IMG/VR virus record: IMGVR_UViG_3300024346_000066
Coordinates: 1 to 59,282 of that record
Length of the DNA stretch: 59,282 bases
Source: a virus
Strand: one strand, 5' to 3'
The notes beneath the pieces are model-generated. The model worked only from the letters and a program-made list of their open reading frames with translations. It made no database searches and was not told where the DNA came from. The position numbers and the translations under genes are program-made. Shown piece after piece: positions 1 to 9,645 of the stretch (its first letter is position 1; the number at the start of each line of letters is the position of its first letter).

Positions 1-274
1 CAAGGTTCATCTTAATGGCACCATCATCAGAAACGATTGCCTCATTAATAATATCTTCAATTGCCATATCAGTATCTGCATACTGAGCAACTTCACGATA
101 TCGCCTAATGAGGTCGTTTTCATTTTTAACTACACCTTCGATATCCATTACCATGCCATAATAGGCACTGGCACTGGCAACTACGGTGGAGCCATCATCA
201 GAAGAAGGGGGAACAACGCTCCCCACTCCTGGCTGATTATCTTTTTTACGAATTTCAAAACCAAACAATTGCAT
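1..274 (-). CDS. gp20: Portal vertex protein gp20, N-terminal part (cut by window edge)
   Basis: Only the first 91 residues or so are in the window; the gene continues past position 1. The portal is the dodecameric ring at the head vertex through which DNA is packaged and to which the neck binds. The visible part begins MQLFGFEIRKK, has a short Gly/Ser-rich stretch, then AYYGMVMDIEG and an acidic helix with RRYREVAQYADTDMAIEDI and a segment ending in VSDDGA, which is the typical start of T4-type gp20. It lies immediately downstream of gp19, as in T4 gene order 17-18-19-20. The ATG at 274 is the only reasonable start. The identification rests on this N-terminal pattern and on synteny. Confidence 0.85.
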   Translation of the reverse strand, partial: MQLFGFEIRKKDNQPGVGSVVPPSSDDGSTVVASASAYYGMVMDIEGVVKNENDLIRRYREVAQYADTDMAIEDIINEAIVSDDGAIKMNL

Positions 275-296
275 AATTTATATCTAACCTATTAAA

Positions 297-893
297 TTAG
301 GTAGGGAATGCGAAAGTTCCAATTGGAGTGTTAACTGATGCGTTTACACCAAATCCAGAACCACCAGTAGTAGTATTAGAAGTGAAGTAATTGTAAGTAA
401 ACTCAACGTCAAACTGTTCAATTTGGTTCTGTTGATCAAAGTCTAATTGAATTGCACCAATGTTAGTTGGCATAGCATCAACAAATTTATAAGATTTGAT
501 GATAGCACCAGAACGATCTAATTGATAGACGTTCAAGTCAACTTGATAATCAGTAGGAACAGTACGACCAAGAGTAGTATTGTAGTTCTGAATACCATTT
601 TGCCAAACTTCAAGAGCATTACGGATGTTGAAGGAAACATCATTGTAAATTGACACAGTCCAAGGTTGGAACGTGCGCTCACCAGCAAAGTTTACTGGAC
701 GACCACGATACAATGTTTGGATTGGTTCAATAGCAGAAGCTGGTAGTTGAGCAGAACGGCACAAAAATTGCGCTTGTTGACCTGCCACGATACCTAGTCC
801 TACGTATGATGGGAATGTTAATTGAACGTAGAATTGATTTGGACGAGCACCGCCACCAATCATCTGCGCTTTAAAATCAGCAATATTTGCCAT
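297..893 (-). CDS. gp19: Tail tube protein gp19
   Basis: This 198-residue protein matches the T4-type tail tube subunit, which stacks as hexameric rings to form the inner tube that DNA passes through. It starts MANIADFKAQMIGGGARPNQF, has the characteristic FLCRSAQLPAS segment followed by a basic GRPVNFAGERTF loop, and ends with the beta-strand region EQFDVEFTYNYF. Length is close to T4 gp19 (163) plus a short Thr/Gly tail of about 25 residues. It sits between gp18 and gp20 as in T4, is preceded by an AAGGAG ribosome binding site, and has a late-promoter box about 24 bases upstream. Confidence 0.93.
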   Translation of the reverse strand: MANIADFKAQMIGGGARPNQFYVQLTFPSYVGLGIVAGQQAQFLCRSAQLPASAIEPIQTLYRGRPVNFAGERTFQPWTVSIYNDVSFNIRNALEVWQNGIQNYNTTLGRTVPTDYQVDLNVYQLDRSGAIIKSYKFVDAMPTNIGAIQLDFDQQNQIEQFDVEFTYNYFTSNTTTGGSGFGVNASVNTPIGTFAFPT

Positions 894-916
894 TTAAATC
901 TCCTTGTGTTCTTATC

Positions 917-924
917 TATTTATT
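917..924 (-). promoter_or_regulatory. T4-type late promoter box (AATAAATA) before gp19
   Basis: On the minus strand this reads AATAAATA, one base from the T4 late consensus TATAAATA. It lies in the gp18-gp19 gap, 24 bases upstream of the gp19 ATG, which leaves room for a start site and the ribosome binding site. Seven other NATAAATA boxes are listed in this window, most of them just before structural genes. Confidence 0.7.
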
Positions 925-933
925 CTTTGTAGA

Positions 934-953
934 GGGGAGAATTTCTTCTCCCC
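934..953 (-). terminator. GAAA-loop hairpin after gp18
   Basis: An 8-bp perfect stem (GGGGAGAA / TTCTCCCC) closes a GAAA tetraloop on the minus strand, 11 bases beyond the gp18 stop codon. There is no U-tract, so it may be a 3'-end stabilising structure or weak terminator rather than a classical intrinsic terminator. Confidence 0.5.
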
Positions 954-963
954 ACTTATTCAT

Positions 964-2886
964 TTAGGCGCCAACTTCGTTGAAGTTAATGCTTGATCGT
1001 GCTGCAACAAAGTTCAAAGTAATGTAGTTGATAGAACGATTTGGTTTGACAAAGATGTCAGCAACAAATTCGTTGGCATCAACAACCTGTCCTGGATTAT
1101 TTGTTTCGTCGCACTTAACAACGAAATCAGTAATACCACGACGACCTTGAACATCACGCAAGAATGGCTCAACTAGATTCTTGAACTGTGCACGAGTGAA
1201 ACCATCGTTGAACTCAAACAACTGGAAACGAGCAGCAGTTGCAATTGATTTCTCAAGAATGATAAACAGACGACGCACGTTGATACGATCGAATGCAGAA
1301 GGCTTAGCCAATAGAGTCTTATCACCGAACAATACTGTACCTTGTCCTGGGAATGTAACAACTGGGTTAACACCAGCCTTATAAAGAACATCACGATCTG
1401 TTTTAGATGGATTGTGTGCCAATTTAACTACGTTCTTAATTTGACCACGATTTAGACCACCTGGAGAGAACCATGGGTCATTAGTGTAATCAGTACGTGC
1501 ACAAGTACCAGCAACGTCGCCATTCAATGGGATCCAACGATACATATCGTTGTAACGATCGTATTGATATTTGTAACCAGAGTCAAGAACAGCGTAAGAA
1601 GTGCTTGGCAAGCCATCACGGTATAGAGTAATAGCAGTAGTAGCACCAGAGCCAGAACCAACAATAACTTCAGCAGTTGTTGTATCTTGTGGAGAAGCGA
1701 ATACGATACAGTCTAAACGAACTTCAGCCACGTTATCAATAACGTATGTTGTAGTTGCTGTAGTTGCTTTACCCATCATGATTAAAGCGATATCATAAGT
1801 TGCATCGTCAACAAACATTGCATATGCAGACTGTTGTTCACCAGCAGTTAAAGTCAATGAATCAACACCACCGCTTAGTGATTTAGTAATAGCACTAGAC
1901 AAAGCAGCGAATGTTTTAGCAGAAGAACTAGTACCCCAGTTTGTACCAACAGAAGTATGATCCATCCACCAGATATATTCAGAAGTATTGTTTAATACAT
2001 CTTTATAGTAGTTGTTAGAACCATCTGCTTTTTTAGCATCAGATGCTTTAGATACAAAAGAGAATTTCTCTAAGATAGCACCCTGAATACCAGTCCACAA
2101 ACCATCTTCGTCAATAACAATAATGTGTAGTTCATCAGCAGAACCACCAACTGCAGCAGCAGATGAAGAAGTTCCTGGAGCAGAATCAAATTCTAATTTA
2201 TAAGTCCATGCTGCGTATGTTGCTGAATCTGCCATAGAAACTAACAATGAGTTACCTAAAGCACCTGGATACTTAGCAGCAAATTCACCAACAACACCAG
2301 CGCCATTGGCGTAAGTAGTTGTATAAGTGGTTTCATTGTTGATTTTAACACCAGCAACGGTATATGCAGCTGTAGCAGTTGCACCAGATCCACCACCACC
2401 AGAGAATGTTATTGTTGGTGTAGCAGAATAACCAGTTCCAGCAGTTACAATTGTAATTGCAGTAACAGCACCTGAAGCGACTGTTGCAGTAGCAGTAGCA
2501 GTAGTACCACCATTAGTTGGCGCACTAACTGTTACTGTTGGTGCAGTAGCATAAGAAGTGCCGCCAGCAGTAACTGCAATTGATGTTACGCCACCAGTTT
2601 GCGTGGCAACAGCATTACGTGCAGCAGTAGCATCGCCACGGCAGACTAAAAGATTATTACTGTATGCCAAGAAATTAGCAGCAGTAAAGAAAGACTGAGC
2701 ATTAGCATCAGCAGGTTTACCGAAACGACGAACTAGTTCATTTTCAGATGACAAACGAACAGGATCCAAAACTGGTCCCCATTGGAATGCACCAGCAAAT
2801 GCACCAGCAGAAGTAGCTACGGAAGGAATAATAGATGTAAAGTCTTTTTCTGTGACTGCTACACCTGGACTAAGTTGAAAAGGCAT
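964..2886 (-). CDS. gp18: Contractile tail sheath protein gp18
   Basis: The protein (640 residues) forms the contractile sheath around the tail tube. The N-terminus [17 protein letters not shown] and the C-terminal region with [21 protein letters not shown] and a final [19 protein letters not shown] are hallmarks of the phage sheath family. Residues ~97-178 hold two copies of a Gly/Thr-rich module (pattern I-x-V-x-x-x-G-x-x-Y-x-x-x-P-T-x-T-x-S/F followed by an Ala/Thr-rich strand) that is absent from the sheath core and recurs in gp14, gp8 and the gp7-position protein here. The insertion is in the domain expected to face outward, so it may decorate the tail surface. A late-promoter box precedes it and a hairpin follows. 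Confidence 0.93.
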   Translation of the reverse strand: MPFQLSPGVAVTEKDFTSIIPSVATSAGAFAGAFQWGPVLDPVRLSSENELVRRFGKPADANAQSFFTAANFLAYSNNLLVCRGDATAARNAVATQTGGVTSIAVTAGGTSYATAPTVTVSAPTNGGTTATATATVASGAVTAITIVTAGTGYSATPTITFSGGGGSGATATAAYTVAGVKINNETTYTTTYANGAGVVGEFAAKYPGALGNSLLVSMADSATYAAWTYKLEFDSAPGTSSSAAAVGGSADELHIIVIDEDGLWTGIQGAILEKFSFVSKASDAKKADGSNNYYKDVLNNTSEYIWWMDHTSVGTNWGTSSSAKTFAALSSAITKSLSGGVDSLTLTAGEQQSAYAMFVDDATYDIALIMMGKATTATTTYVIDNVAEVRLDCIVFASPQDTTTAEVIVGSGSGATTAITLYRDGLPSTSYAVLDSGYKYQYDRYNDMYRWIPLNGDVAGTCARTDYTNDPWFSPGGLNRGQIKNVVKLAHNPSKTDRDVLYKAGVNPVVTFPGQGTVLFGDKTLLAKPSAFDRINVRRLFIILEKSIATAARFQLFEFNDGFTRAQFKNLVEPFLRDVQGRRGITDFVVKCDETNNPGQVVDANEFVADIFVKPNRSINYITLNFVAARSSINFNEVGA

Positions 2887-2947
2887 CGTAATTCTCCTAT
2901 TACATTGTTTAATTTAGTTTTGCTACGAGGAGCACAACCTACTAATT

Positions 2948-2955
2948 TATTTATG
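2948..2955 (-). promoter_or_regulatory. Late promoter box (CATAAATA) before gp18
   Basis: The minus strand reads CATAAATA in the intergenic gap 62 bases upstream of the gp18 ATG, just beyond the gp17 stop codon. Its position suggests that the abundant sheath protein gets its own late transcript separate from the terminase mRNA. Confidence 0.6.
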
Positions 2956-2967
2956 AAACCCAAACTT

Positions 2968-4548
2968 TCAGAAGTTTAGGGGTGGTTTCTCCTCACTGTG
3001 TCCATCATCCATAAAACCAAATGGAGTTAGTTCCTGCTCAATAGCTTCAATTCTTTGTTTATACATTATTTCTCGGAGGTTTACATTATTTAGGTCTTTG
3101 AAATACGGGTTAGTTGTTAGCCAAGAAAACAGTACCAATGTCATGACTAAGTCATCATGGTATCCGTCATCTGCAGCATAGCTTCCCTTAGTCTCAATAA
3201 ATGTAGAGATCTCTGAAATTATGTCAGCATCTGGAACTAGTAATTTATGTTCTTCTAATAATGATTTAAAGTTATGACATCCAATACGTTTGACACGTTT
3301 ATCTGTCATAACACCAAGTTGAGTTTTACCGCTACCGAAACCACCTGATACAGTTTGCATTCCTGTGGTTCTGCTAACAAATAAAATGTTTTCATATTCA
3401 AGTTCACTGTGTAAAATATAAGGAACTTGTTCACTGGCATTCATCTCAACTAGAACGAATGCCTCGTTGTATTGTGTTGCTATTGTGTGTATTACGTTTG
3501 GATATAGTAATGGACTAATTTGATTATTTCTAAATTTACCCACTAACTTGTATGGAACATCTGTAATATCAATAATTGTAAATGCAGAATAGTCACCATC
3601 TACACCCATTGCAGTATCACATACCATAACGTATGTGTGACCTTTTTCTGGTGCCTCGTAAATATCCAAACCATCCTTTGAGTGAATTGGATTATTAAAA
3701 GACATAGAAGCAATAACGTCAGCATTGATCAGCGTTAAGCTAGAACCTAAGAACTTACAAATAACTTCTTGATTATACTTAAGTTCACCAAGCATACGAC
3801 GTTGTTCTTCAGCCCACTTCTCATCACGTCCTGGAATTCTCCAGTAAGGAATAAACAAAGGCACGAATCCATTACGATCATTCTCAGCATCATTCCAGAA
3901 TTTCCAGAAGTGATTATAGCCAAGTGGTGTAGAACTTAGTAGAATCTTTGTAGTTTGTCCAGCAGAAATTGTTGGATAAACAGAAGTAAAAAATTGCTCA
4001 GCAACAGTGTTTGGAATAATGGCAGTTTCATCAACGTATAACATGTTAACAGATTTACCACGAATACCTGATGTAGTAGTTGCTGCAGTAAAAACTTTTG
4101 AACCATTCTCTAATTCAATATCACCTTTGTTCCATGTAGTAACACCCTGTTGCAACCACTGTGGTAAATTCTCATACATCGTTTGGTATCTGCTAAGCAC
4201 TTCACGTGCAGCTGTTGCTTTGTTGGCAAGGATAGCTACAGTTTTGGCTTCTTGAAACAGAGTGTACCAAAGGATGTACGCAGCAGCTGTTGTAGTTTTC
4301 CCCTGCTGACGACCTTCCATGAGAATAACTCTACGATTCTCATGGATTACTTTTAATTTTTCAACCTGACATTCATACAGCTTGAATGGTACAAGACCAT
4401 GGTCAAGCGAAACAATCATACAATAATTTTCAATAAAGTAGATTGGGTCACGTGCGCACTTTAAGTATTCCTCGATCTGCTCAGGTACAAACTGGATTTG
4501 AACACCAGCTGCCTTTAGATTTTGGTTTGAATTATATATTTGCGCCAT
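2968..4548 (-). CDS. gp17: Terminase large subunit gp17 (packaging ATPase/nuclease)
   Basis: The 526-residue motor protein drives DNA into the prohead and cuts concatemers. The N-terminal ATPase shows a Walker A loop GRQQGKTT (residues 79-86), a Walker B MLYVDETA (VDE at 172-174) with the catalytic Glu, and the coupling motif LLSSTP (~203-208). The C-terminal RNase H-like nuclease has CDTAMGVDGDYSAF with its metal-binding Asp residues (~310) and a later DDGYHDDLVM acidic pair. Length is a little below T4 gp17 (610). It is followed by gp15 rather than the small subunit: gp16 is 45 kb away on the other strand. Confidence 0.96.
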   Translation of the reverse strand: MAQIYNSNQNLKAAGVQIQFVPEQIEEYLKCARDPIYFIENYCMIVSLDHGLVPFKLYECQVEKLKVIHENRRVILMEGRQQGKTTTAAAYILWYTLFQEAKTVAILANKATAAREVLSRYQTMYENLPQWLQQGVTTWNKGDIELENGSKVFTAATTTSGIRGKSVNMLYVDETAIIPNTVAEQFFTSVYPTISAGQTTKILLSSTPLGYNHFWKFWNDAENDRNGFVPLFIPYWRIPGRDEKWAEEQRRMLGELKYNQEVICKFLGSSLTLINADVIASMSFNNPIHSKDGLDIYEAPEKGHTYVMVCDTAMGVDGDYSAFTIIDITDVPYKLVGKFRNNQISPLLYPNVIHTIATQYNEAFVLVEMNASEQVPYILHSELEYENILFVSRTTGMQTVSGGFGSGKTQLGVMTDKRVKRIGCHNFKSLLEEHKLLVPDADIISEISTFIETKGSYAADDGYHDDLVMTLVLFSWLTTNPYFKDLNNVNLREIMYKQRIEAIEQELTPFGFMDDGHSEEKPPLNF

Positions 4549-4551
4549 TAT

Positions 4552-5295
4552 TTAAAACCCATCTAACCAACTCTCTGTAGAAAGTGTTGCTGTTGTAGTA
4601 TCACCTGTTGCAACATAGATACGATTTGGATCAGTTATGTTATTAAGTCCAATGTTAGCTTCAACCTGAGAGATAACAGCTTGTCCAGAAACAGCACCAA
4701 AGAGACTTGTCTTCAATGTAAAATTAAGAGTATGTGTAACAAAACGACGAGTTTGAAAATCACCATCATACTCATCTGAGACGCTAACACTATTTAGAAT
4801 AACTGGAATGTCTTTTACAACATTCATATCAGGTACAGCATTAATTGCCAGTGTATACTCTGGAGTGAATGTTGGAAGAATTTGTTCAATGATTTGAAGA
4901 CCATCTTCTTGTGTTTTAGTTAAAACATAAAGAGAGATTTCAATATTGTATGGTACTGGTGTATACATGTATGTCATTGAATCAACACCAGAACCACATT
5001 TGATTTGTTGCATACGATTTAACTTACGCTGTGCATCATATGAATAACCAAGGATCTCAAATGACATTCTAGGTAGAGTTGTATAAGTATGCTGTTCTAA
5101 GTTTGGATCAGAATCAAGACGCACAATCCATTTTTCTTTTGGAGCATATGCAAGTGGAATTTGTAAACGCTGAATAGTTTCTCCAGTTACTGAGTCACCC
5201 TGTTTACGATCGATATAAATGTCACTAAACAAACTACCAAACGCAACGATAGTTTTTCTAATTAGTCCATGATAGAATACATTACTGCTCAACAT
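4552..5295 (-). CDS. gp15: Tail sheath stabiliser / tail completion protein gp15
   Basis: This 247-residue protein matches T4 gp15, the hexameric ring that caps the finished tail and joins it to the neck. Diagnostic segments are the start MLSSNVFYHGLIRKTIVAFGSLFSDIYIDR, the PLAYAPKEKWIVRL motif, LPRMSFEILGYSYD and the later YNIEISLYVLTKTQEDGLQIIEQILPTF. Its length is close to that of T4 gp15 (272). It overlaps the end of gp14 by 14 bases, suggesting coupled translation, and ends 3 bases before the gp17 start. The partial order 13-14-15-17 of T4 is kept, with gp16 missing from its usual place. Confidence 0.92.
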   Translation of the reverse strand: MLSSNVFYHGLIRKTIVAFGSLFSDIYIDRKQGDSVTGETIQRLQIPLAYAPKEKWIVRLDSDPNLEQHTYTTLPRMSFEILGYSYDAQRKLNRMQQIKCGSGVDSMTYMYTPVPYNIEISLYVLTKTQEDGLQIIEQILPTFTPEYTLAINAVPDMNVVKDIPVILNSVSVSDEYDGDFQTRRFVTHTLNFTLKTSLFGAVSGQAVISQVEANIGLNNITDPNRIYVATGDTTTATLSTESWLDGF

Positions 5296-6205
5296 CTATT
5301 TCACCGAATGGGTTAGTTGCAGAAAAGAGAACGTCTTGCGCTTCTTGCTTAAATGTATTATTATCACCGAACGACTCAACTTTATCAATATCGATTTTAA
5401 TAGTTGCTGTTGCTGCAGCCGCAGTGCCAGCCCCACCAGTGAATGAAATAGTTGGAGCAATTTGGTATCCAGTTCCTGCATTAGTTATATCAACACGAAT
5501 AATCTTATTTGCTGACGCCCCAGTTCCTCGAACTGCTGTAGCTGTAGCACCTACTCCAGAACTACTTGTGAATGAAACAGTAGGAACAGATGTGTACCCA
5601 GAACCTTGATTGGTCACGGTAATAGCAGTCACACTGCCATACTTAGTTCTTGTTGTATTAGTTGAGAATGATTTAAGTGTTTCAAACGCATCAACTTCTG
5701 CAAAACCAGTATCAATACGTTCAGAAGCATATTGGAAGAGTTCAACTTGAAGTTTGTAAACATAAAGTTTACCAAGCTGATAGAATGGATCTTGGTGTTG
5801 AACGAATTTAATTTCAAACAAACCTTTTGTGAGTGGAAAATAAATTAAATCACCTTCACATGGACGATTTGGTAACTGTGTTACTCCATAGCGACCAATG
5901 AATTGATCCCAGCGACGACGTGCAACAACTAACGTAGCTGACTGCTCCATCATTAAACCAAACTTTTGAAGGAATGGACCTTGCCCCGCAAAGCTATCAA
6001 CATTCTCAAAATACATTTCAATTGGAAATGCAGTTTTAAATTCGCTTAAACGATCTTCACCCAGCACATTGTCTTTTGAAACTAATGTTCTAGGAATATA
6101 CATTACTTCCTGTCCGTAAATGCGCAGGGACTCTATAATGAGATCCTCGATGAGCATCTGCTCTGGACGAGTTCCATTCGTAAAGTAAACATTGGTTGTA
6201 GTCAT
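5282..6205 (-). CDS. gp14: Neck protein gp14 with Gly-rich module insertion
   Basis: The protein forms the neck with gp13, sealing the packaged head and receiving the tail. Recognised features are FTNGTRPEQMLIEDLIIES near the start, GQEVMYIPRTL, and MYFENVDSFAGQGPFLQKFGL, all typical of gp14. Length is 307 residues against 256 in T4. The excess is residues ~190-272, two copies of the module with G-S/T-GY-x-x-x-PT (GSGYTSVPTVSF and GTGYQIAPTISF) that also occurs in gp18 and in baseplate proteins. The family C-terminus (DKVESFGDNNTFKQEAQ) resumes after the insertion, so this is an inserted domain and not a fusion at the end. Confidence 0.92.
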   Translation of the reverse strand: MTTTNVYFTNGTRPEQMLIEDLIIESLRIYGQEVMYIPRTLVSKDNVLGEDRLSEFKTAFPIEMYFENVDSFAGQGPFLQKFGLMMEQSATLVVARRRWDQFIGRYGVTQLPNRPCEGDLIYFPLTKGLFEIKFVQHQDPFYQLGKLYVYKLQVELFQYASERIDTGFAEVDAFETLKSFSTNTTRTKYGSVTAITVTNQGSGYTSVPTVSFTSSSGVGATATAVRGTGASANKIIRVDITNAGTGYQIAPTISFTGGAGTAAAATATIKIDIDKVESFGDNNTFKQEAQDVLFSATNPFGEIDVEQ

Positions 6206-6206
6206 T

Positions 6207-7172
6207 TTATCCCAAGAAGAATTCTAGAGGAGCAGATTTGTTTTGCAGTTCGTCTTCTAGTTCTTTGACTTCACCAGTGGCTTCGTCATATAACTTATCG
6301 CCATCTAATGTTACACCACCTGGAAGTTGAATTCCAGAGAATTTCTTAATGTTTGTTGCCCACTGTTTCTTGAACAATGCAGTTACATAGTGTTTTAACC
6401 ATGCTTCGTCCCAAACTTTAGTAGCTTCTGCTGGATCTAAGGCACGATAACATTCAACAACCACATAGTCACCAAGTGCTACGTCAGCTTCCCAATTTAT
6501 ATCAAGATAAAGTTTGCTATTACGACGATTGAAACGGAACATTGGATGTCCATTTAGCTCTAAGTCTAATAGAGCCAAGTGACTCATAACAGTTTTATAA
6601 TAAATGATAGATGTAGATGTTAAATCATACAAGTCATTTAAACGTAATTGATATTGTAAGTCGAATAAACTTTTAGAAGAAGATGCTTGACTGAATGGCA
6701 ATATACGTGTAATACCGTAAACCAAATCTGGGGTAGTAATGTACTTTTTATCCCACACACCTAAAGTGCATGCTGGTGTACCAAGAACTGCAGTGACTCC
6801 ACTGCTGGCACCAGTAATTGTTTCACCAGTAACAAAAGTACCCTCAACATGAGTTACTAATAATGTTGTGCCAGTCGAGACTCTTGTAGTTTCTCTCTGT
6901 ACTTTAGCCCTAGCACCAGAAGTGCCACCAACAACAATCTCTGCTAAAGCAAAATTTGCTGCCACAGATGTTGTTAATTTAATCTCTGAAGCACTAATAT
7001 TAAACTTTGTATATACCTTTTCAATACCATCGGGATGATAAACTCTCCAGTACTCTAACGCTTCATCTAGACGATCCTCTAGTTGATCTTCATCAGCATT
7101 AATTTCAACTACAGGATGTCCAAGTGCACGAAGGCAGTACTGTTTTAACTGGTCTCTAGAAGCTACTGCCAT
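6207..7172 (-). CDS. gp13: Neck protein gp13 with inserted module
   Basis: Neck protein gp13 (321 residues; T4 309) sits between portal and gp14 in the finished particle. The N-terminus MAVASRDQLKQYCLRALGHPVVEINADEDQLEDRLDEAL and the C-terminal LKHYVTALFKKQWATNIKKF are characteristic. Between residues ~70 and 135 there is a repeat-like insertion with GGTSGARAKVQ and GETITGASSGVTAVL; the same G-A-T/S-S-G-A-T-A-V pattern is found in the DUF4815 protein. The family sequence resumes at KKYITTPDLVYGITRILPF. The gene ends one base before gp14 starts. Confidence 0.9.
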   Translation of the reverse strand: MAVASRDQLKQYCLRALGHPVVEINADEDQLEDRLDEALEYWRVYHPDGIEKVYTKFNISASEIKLTTSVAANFALAEIVVGGTSGARAKVQRETTRVSTGTTLLVTHVEGTFVTGETITGASSGVTAVLGTPACTLGVWDKKYITTPDLVYGITRILPFSQASSSKSLFDLQYQLRLNDLYDLTSTSIIYYKTVMSHLALLDLELNGHPMFRFNRRNSKLYLDINWEADVALGDYVVVECYRALDPAEATKVWDEAWLKHYVTALFKKQWATNIKKFSGIQLPGGVTLDGDKLYDEATGEVKELEDELQNKSAPLEFFLG

Positions 7173-7184
7173 TTGGTATCCTAA

Positions 7185-9611
7185 TTAAGCAAATTTAGTT
7201 TGACCAGCGAATGCTGTAAATGTAGCACTACCAGTTTTAATAATAGTCAAAGTATAGACATCAATAGCACTAGAATTGCCAGAACTATAAGCAACACCAT
7301 TTTGATATTTTGGTGTAATTGCGCTACCATCAATAGTAATAGCACTTTGATAATATGCAGTACTGTTAGTAGCCAAGAATGTTATGGTGATAGAGTCACC
7401 TGTAGACATTACAGAATTTAATGCTGTGCCGCTATCACCACGTACATTCAATGTCCAGTTACCTGTAGAGTTACTAGTATAGTATAAAATAGACTGAGTT
7501 TTATAATCAAACTGTACTGTTGATCCAGCTGCTGTAGCAGTGACTGTAACTTTTTCTCTGGCTCCAACCAAAAACATATCTGTAATTGTTGGAGTTGTTA
7601 AAGATGGACTAGTACCAAGTACATTTGCACCAGAACCTGTAGAACTAGTAACACCTGTACCACCATTGGCAACAGGTAATGTACCAGTAACACCAGTACT
7701 TAATGGTAAACCAGTACAACTTGTCAATGTACCAGAAGATGGAGTTCCAAGAACTGGCGTTGTTAGTGTCGGGCTAGTAAGAGTCTTATTAGTAAGAGTT
7801 TGTGTGCCAGTTAACGTAGTTACTACAGTTGAGTCAATTGCGATTGTTACTGCACCAGTGGCACCAGAAACAGTAATACCTGTTCCAGCAACATTACTTG
7901 TAACACCAGTATTAGTAATAGAAACAGCACCAGTTGCACTTGTATTTGTACTTAAACCACTGCTTGTTGTAAGAGCAGTAACACCAGCATTAGTTAAAGT
8001 AACTGTACCACCTAATGATACTGCACCGCCACCTGACATACCAGTACCAGCTGTAACAGTTATAGAACTATTAGCCAAATTAGCATTGGTAATACCAGCA
8101 GTACCACTTAAGTTACTGTTAGTCAAACCACTAATTGTATTTGAACCAGCAGCAATAGTTTTGTTGGTTAGAGTATCAGTGGTAGCTTTACCTACTAGCG
8201 TATCTGATGCAGCAGGTAAAACTAAAGTGGTTGTACCAGCTGTTGCTGTGGCAACAACAGTAGTTGTTCCAGAAGTTGATCCATTAAATGCAGCACCTGT
8301 TCCACCGATAGTTGGAAGAGTGAGAGTTTTATTAGTAAAGGTTTCAGAACCAGCTAATGTTGCTAAAGTGCCAGTAGTTGGTAATGTAACAGAAGTGGTT
8401 GCTGTTGCAGTTAGCGTAGTGGCAAATGCACCAGAAGTAGTTAAGTTGCCACCTAATGTAATTGTTTTACCAGTATTTGCTACACCAGTACCACCATATT
8501 GACCAACAATTACTGTGCCTTGCCATGTACCAGTTCCAATAGTGCCAACAGATGTTAATGAAGAACCAGTTACGCCAGAACCTAGTGTGCTAGAAGAAAG
8601 AACTGATGTTCCATTAATTTCAAATGTTTTACCAGTAACAAGATTAAAATCTTCAGAAGAAGTCCAACCAAGTGATGACCAAGTGATAGACTTATCGGTT
8701 GCACCCTTAAGTGTAATACCACCACCATCTGCAGTTACATCAGTTGGTGACGCAACAGAACCCAATTCAATGTTTTTATCATCTACAGTAATAGTGGTAG
8801 CGTTAATGGTAGTTGTTGTACCATTGATAGTTAAATCACCAGTAACAACTAAACCATTTCTAACAGTTGTAGTGCCAGTAGTTGCACCAATAGTAACAGC
8901 AGTACCTGCACCAGCAAAGTTTACAGTAGTGGCAGTCGTATTGATAAGATCAAACGAAGTGCTTGGTGTAGTTAGTGATGTTGTAATCGCAGGACTAGTG
9001 GCGAATACTAATGATCCAGTGCCAGTCTCATCTGTAATAGCAGAGATTAAATTGGCAGAAGTTGGAGTAGCAAGAAAAGTAGCAACACCAGTGCCTAAAC
9101 CAGAAACACCACTAGAAATTGGTAGATTAGTACAGTTAGTTAACGTCCCCGATGTTGGAGTTCCAAGATTAGGTGTAACTAATGTTGGACCAGTAGCAAA
9201 AACTAATGATCCAGTACCAGTCTCATCTGTAATAGCAGAGATTAAATTTGCACTTGATGGAGTACCCAAAAAGGTAGCGACACCAGTGCCTAAACTTGTA
9301 ATTCCCGTTCCTCCATTGGCTACTGGTAATGTACCAGTAACACCAGTAGTTAGTGGCAATCCAGTAGCATTTGTTAATGTACCTGATGCTGGAGTACCCA
9401 AAACAGGAGCAGTCAACGTTGGACTAGTTAAAGTTTTATTTGTTAAAGTTTGAGTAGCAGTTCGAGCAACTATTTCAGAACCACCAGCAGTGGATCCATC
9501 ATGAACACGAATTGTACCAAGAGTTGAATCAATACTAACTTCTCCTGCAGAACCAGTCAATGCATTGTTCTGAGTAGTAGTACCTCTTCTAAATTGTAAA
9601 ATTGTTGGCAT
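7185..9611 (-). CDS. Repeat-rich tail fibre protein with Mtd-like N-terminus
   Basis: This 808-residue Thr/Gly/Ser-rich protein is likely a receptor-binding fibre. Residues 1-45 ([16 protein letters not shown], then [18 protein letters not shown]) resemble the N-terminal domain of the Bordetella phage major tropism determinant (Mtd_N). The body is built from recurring units such as [32 protein letters not shown] and [12 protein letters not shown]. The last ~125 residues (with [20 protein letters not shown] and a final TKFA) are closely related to the C-terminus of the protein at 22858-23658. No reverse transcriptase or variable repeat is visible, so this is not a complete diversity-generating system. 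A late-promoter box lies 27 bases upstream. Confidence 0.8.
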   Translation of the reverse strand: MPTILQFRRGTTTQNNALTGSAGEVSIDSTLGTIRVHDGSTAGGSEIVARTATQTLTNKTLTSPTLTAPVLGTPASGTLTNATGLPLTTGVTGTLPVANGGTGITSLGTGVATFLGTPSSANLISAITDETGTGSLVFATGPTLVTPNLGTPTSGTLTNCTNLPISSGVSGLGTGVATFLATPTSANLISAITDETGTGSLVFATSPAITTSLTTPSTSFDLINTTATTVNFAGAGTAVTIGATTGTTTVRNGLVVTGDLTINGTTTTINATTITVDDKNIELGSVASPTDVTADGGGITLKGATDKSITWSSLGWTSSEDFNLVTGKTFEINGTSVLSSSTLGSGVTGSSLTSVGTIGTGTWQGTVIVGQYGGTGVANTGKTITLGGNLTTSGAFATTLTATATTSVTLPTTGTLATLAGSETFTNKTLTLPTIGGTGAAFNGSTSGTTTVVATATAGTTTLVLPAASDTLVGKATTDTLTNKTIAAGSNTISGLTNSNLSGTAGITNANLANSSITVTAGTGMSGGGAVSLGGTVTLTNAGVTALTTSSGLSTNTSATGAVSITNTGVTSNVAGTGITVSGATGAVTIAIDSTVVTTLTGTQTLTNKTLTSPTLTTPVLGTPSSGTLTSCTGLPLSTGVTGTLPVANGGTGVTSSTGSGANVLGTSPSLTTPTITDMFLVGAREKVTVTATAAGSTVQFDYKTQSILYYTSNSTGNWTLNVRGDSGTALNSVMSTGDSITITFLATNSTAYYQSAITIDGSAITPKYQNGVAYSSGNSSAIDVYTLTIIKTGSATFTAFAGQTKFA

Positions 9612-9637
9612 AGGTTAAATTCCTTTTGTCGATTGTT

Positions 9638-9645
9638 TATTTATT
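9638..9645 (-). promoter_or_regulatory. Late promoter box (AATAAATA) before a tail fibre gene
   Basis: The minus strand reads AATAAATA 27 bases upstream of the fibre ATG at 9611; it overlaps the final stop codon of the preceding fibre gene. It fits the NATAAATA boxes found before other virion genes in this window. Confidence 0.6.

Noticed and set aside
7540-9453. Two long plus-strand open frames (about 320 and 312 codons) opposite the 808-residue fibre gene, rich in Val/Pro
   Set aside because: They are antisense to a repeat-rich Thr/Gly gene whose codon pattern leaves the opposite frame open. Their sequence is Val/Pro low-complexity, has no recognisable domain, and no ribosome binding site or promoter was seen.
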